Shown one piece after another: positions 55,921 to 64,000 of a stretch of DNA of 64,000 nucleotides. Every line of letters begins with the position of its first letter. Position 1 is the first letter of the stretch. The notes under the pieces were generated by a model. That model was not told the origin of the DNA. It saw only the letters and a list, made by a program, of their open reading frames with translations, and ran no database searches. Made by a program: the position numbers and the translations under genes. This DNA is from Isoetes taiwanensis (lineage: Eukaryota > Streptophyta > Lycopodiopsida > Isoetales > Isoetaceae): NCBI GenBank assembly GCA_021234155.1, contig JAJEKV010000064.1, forward strand, positions 3,414,001 to 3,478,000, given 5' to 3'.

Positions 55921-58900
55921 GTTCAAAATTCTAAGGATTTTACATGGACAATTTCAAACTTCAATTTATAATGAATAACTATATATGCCCAACCAGACAT
56001 TCTCAATCATAATCATTCTAATTTTGGAATTTAATCCCGTCAATAAGCCCAGCAACGCTGGGCACTTTTTCTAGTAATTTATATAACCTTAAGAAGATAT
56101 ATCCATGCATTATCTCCAGAAAAAAAAGAAACGGACCAAATACTGCAAGCATGCCTATAATCCTTACTAATTTCCATCTCCACATTTTCTATTCTTAATG
56201 GAGGTCTAAGGCATTGTTTGTCGAAATCCATGAACGAAAATAATTGCAAATTTCCATATTGATGATGGAGAGAGAAAACATTGATGAGAAAAATAACATA
56301 AAAATAGAACAAATCAAGCCGCAAGTATAAATTAAACCAAAGTCGGCAAACATTATGTTTTTGGTATCATCGATACGACACCGACACCAAAAACAATGCC
56401 AGACTTGCAGAGGATAAAACCAAATATAGAAGGCATACTCCCATCTCGTAAAAAGCAAACCAAAAGCAGCGCTAGACTCTAGAAAGGGAAAAGACAAATA
56501 GCAAATCGATTGATAGACCTAGCTTTCAGAAAATCACTGCCAAAATTTGACCTATCAATTGGCAAACTTGAACTTCCTGAAGACCTCTGTTTTGACATCC
56601 CCAAAGCCGAAGCTAGCATAATCGAACATGAAAAAAAAATATTACATGCAAAACACAACTCCGACTCGACTTCACTACAAACTCACTACAAATAGAAAGA
56701 AAGTGGTGCAAACTCACTACGAATAGAAAGAAAGTGATGAACACTGCTTTCAGTTTCCCTTAGCTCTAGCTTTAATCTCAACCCAAAAATTATAACTCTC
56801 CCGACATCTCCACCTTTGAACTGACATCTCCACTTTTGAACTGGAATATGAGGGGCATATCCCATAGCCACACCACCATCTCTAGGGTTTGTCCTTTGGG
56901 CAACCCAAAAAACATAATATAGTTTGATCTCGGTGCAATGCATTAGAAGAAATGAAAATGGACAAAAGCATATTGATTAGAAGGAATGAGAAGCAGCTCG
57001 AATAACCAAATAACCTACCAGCCTCTGTTACAACATACGATTCAAGGGCAACCCATCGTTGCCACCATCTTGTTTCCTAAAGTTTTTGGCATCTAGAATG
57101 AGACATAAACTATATTGTACAGGAGAAATAAGTATAGGAGAAACAAGTGCACAATTATTATTTCACACAATGTTGCCAATGACTAAAATGAACGTCTACT
57201 TCCAAAGAGCCAACAAGTTCTCCCTTCCTTGATAGTACTTTCAAGCAACCGGTGATTCTGCAAAGAGAAGGATCCGAGTGTACATTCCACACAAGAAGCG
57301 AAATGAAAGAACAAATTACCTCATTTTTTTCCCGATCAAATCTCACGCCAAAGAGGCGGTCAGCGGTCAAAGCCAAATATCCATTGGATACAAATGTGGC
57401 ACTCTATCATCCTTACGTTCTTGTGGAGCATGATGCCATACCTCAAATTTCATTTGAGATACCTTGATTCGTTCAAAACTTACGCATCAATTGAAATTAC
57501 CATCGCGACTTTGCTCCGAGGAGGTAAGAAGGATTTCCTGAATGATACAACACAATTTTTAAATTATTTATAATAACTAGCTAGCAAAAGATCATTTATG
57601 CAGTTTTGTCCCTAGTTAGAGAATGGATAGCCCGTAAGCAGAAATTGTTTCGCTCCCCCATGTCCATTAAAATCAGTAAAGAAAAACTGTTCTTAATGTT
57701 TAAGGATTTGCAAAAATGTAAATTTTGTAAACTATGAATCGAGATAGCATACCATGGAAGGAGTGGCCATTGGAGGATAAGTAAGTTGGAGGATATGAAT
57801 TCAACCGACCACTATCACTTTCGGTTGGCTGTATTGTAAGGGAAGTAACGATATCCCGCAAAGTTGCCGATCATTAAACTATTGCATTGTCGTTCACTTC
57901 TCATATGTAAAACTATACAAGAGTGAATCGCCTTCGTTCTAATTATAATTGTAGGAGTAATCAAAAGGCAGGTTGAATACTCAAAATAACGCCCTTAATG
58001 GCAATTCAAAGTGGGTTGGCATGTTTAGGAATAGATTAACCTACCAAAAGTTCACAAAATGAGCATTTCCAAGCATACTTTAGAGAACAAACACTTTTTA
58101 TAAAATTTGGATTCAATCACATTGGGAGAGGGTAAAAAACCTTGGTTACGCTGCGAGAATTTTCACCTCCAGTGTTGCTTTTAAAGGTGCCCATGCATCC
58201 TCAGCATGTATGTTTTCATCCTCAAATATGGTTCCCTTTAAAAGTTGCGTAGAAGATTCCATGCAGCTATAAGAAATTTCTACAAGCAACTTCGAAGAAA
58301 AAGAAGTTGATAAGATGGAATCTTGTTCTAGCATAATCGAAGAGGCAGGGAGCTTTTTGACCTGCAAAAAGCTACAATCCACATTAGTGGAAATTTATTG
58401 TAAGGAATGTATAGGCAAGTTAACTTACAAACCTTCTGATTTCTAGAGTCCCAAGCCTGTGTGTCTCATCAAGTAAACTTAGCAAACTAGCTTGAGATAA
58501 AGATGCAAAACCAAAATATGCATTAGAGACTGCAATCTCCTGCCATATTGAAAGTCTGTTCTTCTGCAGCATTCTATCAAGAGACAGCACACATTGTTTG
58601 TAGATATTACATTGTGCCTCTGTTCCAAAATCTCTAATGCAGCCTGTAATTCACCAAAGTCACAAAGTCTGTCCAGATAATCTGAATTTATGAGAATCAC
58701 CAAAGAATTACGTATTAAAATCTACAACAAAATATTTTTGATGCCGAGAATACAACGCAGAGCATACCTTACTGGTTTTTAATCAATTTGTGGGCGAAGA
58801 AATGTACACTGAAAAATAAAATGAGGTTGAGTGCAACAAAAATTTCAAAATCAATACGCTATAAAAATGTTGTAGTTTTGTCACCCACATTGCCAAAGTA

Positions 58901-59235
58901 TCGCCGAATTTTACAATGGCGGCCGTCATCCCGGTGTGTACTCGTCGTTGCGAGACCGTGGTAAACCCTAAATCCGGGTTGTAAAGGGCATCAATCATCT
59001 TTTCAGTAATGCCATAGCGAATATTAAATGCCCTTTTTCAAAGCAAAATAGCTCCGGGAATTGAGATAGAGACCGTTTGTGAATTTTGCATCTATTAAAT
59101 CGAGAAAGGAAGAGAGAAACAGCACTTCTTCTTTGCCATAGCCACCCGCGCAAACTATTCGACATAATAGAGTGCTCTTTACAGCCATAGCCACAAATCT
59201 TGCGGCTTGATGGCCGTCTTCAGTTTATTAGCGGT
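55921..59235 (+). repeat. Tandem unit B
   Basis: Begins at GTTCAAAATTCTAAGG, fused directly to the end of unit A (period 3317 bp). It has a perfect terminus: GCCCAGC-AAC-GCTGGGC, ACTTTTT, CTAG at 56048-56075. Antisense exon copies lie at about 58146-58370 and 58434-58645. Many 1- to 4-bp differences from A and C fall at CTG, CAG and CCGG sites. Confidence 0.85.
56048..56075 (+). mobile_element. Helitron-like 3' terminus in unit B
   Basis: Perfect 7-bp stem with a 3-base loop, seven-base spacer, CTAG and an outside T. Identical at 59989-60016 (unit C) and 63309-63336 (unit D). Confidence 0.6.
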
Positions 59236-59511
59236 TCAAGCATCCCGACCCACAACGCGGGTGACCGAGAGCATTTCTGAGGGGAAGAATAGGTTTTTAG
59301 CAGTCACCAGCATATCCTAGGGATATTCTAGCATATACCTAGGATATGCCAAAAACCCACATAAACAAGGGTTTGCCCCCCTAGGGGCAACCCAAAAACA
59401 CCAATTTTTATGTATTGGCAATATTTTCAATAAAATCACCAATATTCTAACTATTGCATTGACTAATAAACTGACTAATACAATGACTAATATAATGATT
59501 AACTGACGTAT
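59236..59511. other. Spacer between the two dimers
   Basis: Holds the dispersed repeat 59292-59393 (homologous to 3128-3238) and, at 59455-59510, a string of GACTAAT words (CTGACTAATACAATGACTAA) resembling the CACTA subterminal repeats at 39.6-39.9 kb. Confidence 0.55.
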
Positions 59512-62500
59512 TTAGCAATATTTGCCATATTGCACTCAACATGTCCCTTTTCACAAATATGAGTATCCTATTAATGTCAAACATTTATGTTTCCTTTGTT
59601 ATCAGAAAATTGAATTACATCTGGAGGTTCTACCCATATAATTTCTATGAGTGATGGTAAGCTAAAAAATCCATCAGCATATCACACCCACGAAGGAAAG
59701 ACCAATACTAAATCATAAACTTTACTCTAGAGTGGAAATCACTTGGGACAAAGTGCGCGAGTTCCAGTGGTTTTGCAGGACTAACGATGTGGACATACAG
59801 ATTCAACACCATGATGAATGCAAGCTGATCACTGCGAACATTCTAAAACTTCATAAATTGTGTTCAAAATTCTAAGGATTTTACATGGACAATTTCAAAC
59901 TTCAATTTATAATGAATAACTATATATGCCCAACCAGACATTCTCAATCATAATCATTCTAATTTTGGAATTTAATCCCGTCAATAAGCCCAGCAACGCT
60001 GGGCACTTTTTCTAGTAATTTATATAACCTTAAGAAGATATATCCATGCATTATCTCCAGAAAAAAAAGAAACGGACCAAATACTGCAAGCATGCCTATA
60101 ATCCTTGCTAATTTCCATCTCCACATTGTCTATTCTTAATGGAGGTCTAAGGCATTGTTTGTCGAAATCCATGAACGAAAATAATTGCAAATTTCCATAT
60201 TGATGATGGAGAGAGAAAACATTGATGAGAAAAATAACATAAAAATAGAACAAATCAAGCCGGCAAGTATAAATTAAACCAAGCCGGCAAACATTATGTT
60301 TTTGGTATCACTGATACTGACACCGACACCAAAAACAATGCCAGACTTGCAGAGGATAAAACCAAATATAGAAGGCATACTCCCATCTCGTAAAAAGCAA
60401 ACCAAAAGCAGCGCTAGACTCTAGAAAGGGAAAAGACAAATAGCAAATCGATTGATAGACCTAGCTTTCAGAAAATCACTGCCAAATTTTGACCTATCAA
60501 TTGGCAAACTTGAACTTCCTGAAGACCTCTGTTTTGACATCCCCAAAGCCGAAGCTAGCATAATCGAACATGAAAAAAAAATATTACATGCAAAACACAA
60601 CTCCGACTCGACTTCACTACAAACTCACTACAAATAGAAAGAAAGTGGTGCAAACTCACTACGAATAGAAAGAAAGTGATGAACACTGCTTTCAGTTTCT
60701 CTTAGCTCTAGCTTTAATCTCAACCCAAAAATTATAACTCTCCCGACATCTCCACCTTTGAACTGACATCTCCACCTTTGAACTGGAATATGAGGGGCAT
60801 ATCCCATAGCCACACCACCATCTCTAGGGTTTGTCCTTTGGGCAACCCAAAAAACATAATATAGTTTGATCCCATGATGGTGCAATGCATTAGAAGAAAT
60901 GAAAATGGACAAAAGCATATTGATTAGAAGGAATGAGAAGCAGCTCGAATAACCAAATAACCTACCAGCCTCTGTTACAACATACGATTCAAGGGCAACC
61001 CATCGTTGCCACCATCTTGTCTTGTTTCCTAAAGTTTTTGGCATTTAGAATGAGACATAAACTATATTGTACAGGAGAAATAAGTATAGGAGAAACAAGT
61101 GCACAATTATTATTTCACACAATGTTGCCAATGACTAAAATGAACGTCTACTTCCAAAGAGCCAACAAGTTCTCCCTTCCTTGATAGTACTTTCAAGCAA
61201 CCAGTGATTCCTGCAAAGAACATGATCTGAGTGTACATTCCACACAAGAACGAAATGAAAGAACAAATTACCTCATTTTTTCCTGATCAAATCCCACTTA
61301 AGAGAGGTCAGGGTTGCAAGCCAAATATCCATTGGATACAAATGTGGCACTCTATCATCCTTACGTTCTTGTGGAGCATGATGCCATACCTCAAATTTCA
61401 TTTGAGATACCTTGATTCGTTCAAAACTTACGCATCAATTGAAATTACCATCGACCGCCTCCAGGAGGTAAGAAGGATTTCTCGAATGATACAACACAAT
61501 TTTTAAATTATTTATAATAACTAGCTAGCAAAAGATCATTTATGCAGTTTTGTCCCTAGTTAGAGAATGGATAGCCCGATGCGTAAATTGTTTCGGCTCC
61601 CCATGTCCATTAAAATCAAGTAAAAAGAAAACTGTTCTTAATGTTTAAGGATTTGCAAAAATGTAAATTTTGTAAACTATGAATCAGAGATAGCATACCA
61701 TGGAAGGAGTGGCCATTGGAGGATAAGTAAGTTGGAGGATATGAATTCAACTGACCACTATCACTCGGTTGGCTGTATTGTAAGGGAAGTACGATATCCT
61801 GCAAAGTTGCCCGTCATTAAACTACTGCATTGTCATTCACTTCTCATATGTAAAACTATACAAGAGTGAATCTGCCTTCGTTCTAATTATAATTGTAGGA
61901 GTAATCAAAAGGCAGGTTGAATACTCAAAATAACTGCCCTTAATGGCAACTCAAAGTGGACTGGCATGTTTAGGAATAGATTAACCTACCAAAAGTTCAC
62001 AAAAATGAGCATTTCCAAGCATACTTTAGAGAACAAACACTTTTTGTAAAGACTGGATTCAATCACATTGGGAGAGGGTAAAAACCTTCAGTTCTGCTCT
62101 GAGAATTTTCACCTCCAGTGTTGCTTTTAAAGGTGCCCATGCATCCTCATCATGTATGTTTTCATCCTCAAATATGGTTCCCTTTAAAAGTTGCGTAGAA
62201 GATTCCATGCAGCTATAAGAAATTTCTACAAGCAACTTCGAAGAAAAAGAAGTTGATAAGATGGAATCTTGTTCTAGCATAATCGGAAGACAGGAGCTTT
62301 TTGACCTGCAAAAAGCTACAATCCACATTAGTGGAAATTTATTGTAAGGAATGTATAGGCAAGTTAACTTACAAACCTTCTGATTTCTAGAGTCCCAAGC
62401 CTGTGTGTCTCATCAAGTAAACTTAGCAAACTAGCTTGAGATAAAGATGCAAAACCAAAATATGCATTAGAGACTGCAATCTCCTGCCATATTGAAAGTC

Positions 62501-63181
62501 TGTTCTTCTGCAGCATTCTATCAAGAGACAGCACACATTGTTTGTAGATATTACATTGTGCCTCTGTTCCAAAATCTCTAATGCAGCCTGTAATTCACCA
62601 AAGTCACAAAGTCTGTCCAGATAATCTGAATTTATGAGAATCACCAAAGAATTCTGTATTAAAATCTACAACAAAATATTTTTTGACGGCACAGAATACA
62701 ACGCAGAGCATACCTTACTGGTCTTTAATCAATTTGTGGGCGAAGAAATGTACACTGAAAAATAAAATGAGGTTGAGTGCAACAAAAATTTCAAAATCAA
62801 TACGCTATAAAAATGTTGTAGTTTTGTCACCCACATTGCCAAAGTATCGTCGGAATTTTACAATGGCGGCCGTCATCCTGGTGTACTCCGTCGTTGCCAG
62901 AATCTGTGGTAAACCCTAAATCCGGGTTGTAAAGGGCATCAATCATCTTTCTGTAATGCCATAGCCAGAATATTAAATGCCCTTTTTCAGCAAAATAGCT
63001 CCAGGAATTGAGATAGAGACCCGTTTGTGAGGCTGCATCTATTAAGTCCAGAAAGGAAGAGAGAAAACAGAGCACTTCTTACTGCCATAGCCACACCTCG
63101 CAAACTATTCGACATAATAGAGTGCTCTTTACAGCCATAGCCACAAATCTTGCAGCTTCGGTCTGTCTTCCCAGTTAGCCG
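59512..63181 (+). repeat. Tandem unit C
   Basis: Starts like unit A at GTATTTAGCAATATTTGCCA, joins the common part at 59862 and ends at the junction with unit D (63182; period 3320 bp). It has the cleanest reading of the antisense exons and the Helitron-like terminus at 59989-60016. Confidence 0.85.
62086..62587 (-). pseudogene. Two captured exons of an unrecognised gene (unit C copy)
   Basis: Exon 62587-62377 follows acceptor 'gaattacag' and encodes CIRDFGTEAQCNIYKQCVLS, 'RMLQKNRLSIWQEIAVSNAY', 'FGFASLSQASLLSLLDETHR' and LGTLEI, ending AG before GTTTGT. Exon 62305-62086 follows 'tttttgcag' and encodes 'SCLPIMLEQDSILSTSFSSK', 'SYSCMESSTQLLKGTIFEDE' and 'AWAPLKATLEVKILRAEL'. The splice phases agree, so these are consecutive exons of one gene. 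The family is not recognised. They lie antisense to the Helitron-like terminus and recur in units A and B, as expected for captured host gene fragments. Confidence 0.55.
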
Positions 63182-64000
63182 GTTCAAAATTCTAAGGATT
63201 TTACATGGACAATTTCAAACTTCAATTTATAATGAATAACTATATATGCCCAACCAGACATTCTCAATCATAATCATTCTAATTTTGGAATTTAATCCCG
63301 TCAATAAGCCCAGCAACGCTGGGCACTTTTTCTAGTAATTTATATAACCTTAAGAAGATATATCCATGCATTGTCTCCAGAAAAAAAAGAAACGGACCAA
63401 ATACTGCAAGCATGCCTATAATCCTTACTAATTTCCATCTCCACATTTTCTATTCTTAATGGAGGTCTAAGGCATTGTTTGTCGAAATCCATGAACGAAA
63501 ATAATTGCAAATTTCCATATTGATGATGGAGAGAGAAAACATTGATGAGAAAAATAACATAAAAATAGAACAAATCAAGCCGGCAAGTATAAATTAAACC
63601 AAGTCGGCAAACATTATGTTTTTGGTATCACTGATACCGATGACCGACACCACACCAAAAACAATGCGGACTTGCTTGAGAGGATAAAACCAAATATAGA
63701 AGGCATACTCCCATCTCGTAAAAAGCAAACCAAAAGCAGCGCTAGACTCTAGAAAGGGAAAAGACAAATAGCAAATCGATTGATAGACCTAGCTTTCACA
63801 AAATCACTGCCAAATTTTGACCTATCAATTGGCAAACTTGAACTTCCTGAAGACCTCTGTTTTGACATCCCCAAAGCCGAAGCTAGCATAATCGAACATG
63901 AAAAAAAAATATTACATGCAAAACACAACTCCGACTCGACTTCACTACAAACTCACTACAAATAGAAAGAAAGTGGTGCAAACTCACTACGAATAGAAAG
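63182..64000 (+). repeat. Tandem unit D (cut by the window end)
   Basis: Starts at GTTCAAAATTCTAAGG directly after unit C, contains the Helitron-like terminus at 63309-63336 and the 61-codon frame at 63780-63965, and continues past the window. Confidence 0.85.

Noticed and set aside
62423-62647. PPR-like fragment (LCDFGELQAALEILEQR) in the tandem units
   Set aside because: An overlapping frame has better splice sites and continues in phase into the next exon; the PPR resemblance is probably chance.
53195-63965. A family of four 61-residue proteins (53195, 56510, 60452, 63780)
   Set aside because: They are the same short frame in four tandem copies of one repeat; identity reflects recent duplication, and no family similarity is seen.

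Overview
This window looks like nuclear DNA of a land plant. The recognisable genes are plant nuclear families: an A-type (CYP71-clan) cytochrome P450, PLS-type pentatricopeptide repeats, plant-type leucine-rich repeats, a plant-like urease accessory protein UreF, a TMEM70-like mitochondrial protein and a cytosolic HSP90. Introns are GT-AG, intergenic DNA is AT-rich, and most of the sequence is transposon-derived. PPR, P450 and repeat style would fit a non-flowering vascular plant such as a fern, but nothing here fixes the species.

Layout. 1-2.4 kb: 3' end of a non-LTR element abutting a broken P450. 2.4-8.3 kb: gene-poor DNA with small duplications and one Helitron-like terminus. 8.3-14 kb: gene remnants (LRR and PPR pseudogenes, a TMEM70-like gene, a UreF fragment). 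14.4-18.3 kb: a duplicated segment with a 394-bp insertion that has an empty-site twin, plus a segment found again in inverted orientation at 43.1-45.1 kb. 18.3-24.4 kb: decayed Ty3/gypsy-like interior, polypurine tract, an LTR and an inverted partial LTR. 24.4-28.3 kb: mostly unassigned, ending in a small intact minus-strand ORF.

28,339-38,561 is the centre of interest. It is an apparently complete 10.2-kb Mutator-like element (MULE) with matching termini and a perfect 9-bp target-site duplication (CATTTTGCA). It carries a spliced DDE transposase, a second spliced gene of unknown function, and a multi-exon Ulp1/C48 SUMO-type protease with a visible His-Asp-Cys triad. Both ends, and both spacers that separate its genes, are filled with short perfect hairpins (GATCCC-N7-GGGATC and, at the ends, GGCGGA-N5-TCCGCC).

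38.6-52.2 kb: a CACTA terminus, a decayed gag, a LINE endonuclease remnant, a 323-bp MITE with an empty-site twin, two tRNA-like SINE heads, a 1.6-kb LTR with a tRNA-Met primer-binding site plus a second partial LTR, and an HSP90 pseudogene. 52.2-64 kb: two dimers of a 3.3-kb unit (four copies, the last cut by the window end) with a Helitron-like 3' terminus and antisense captured exons.

Together the window is a nested transposon landscape with few host genes. Several frameshifts cluster at CTG/CAG and CCGG sequence in repeated DNA, so some apparent breaks may be base-calling errors rather than decay. Many open frames in the region lack ATG starts and are not treated as genes.
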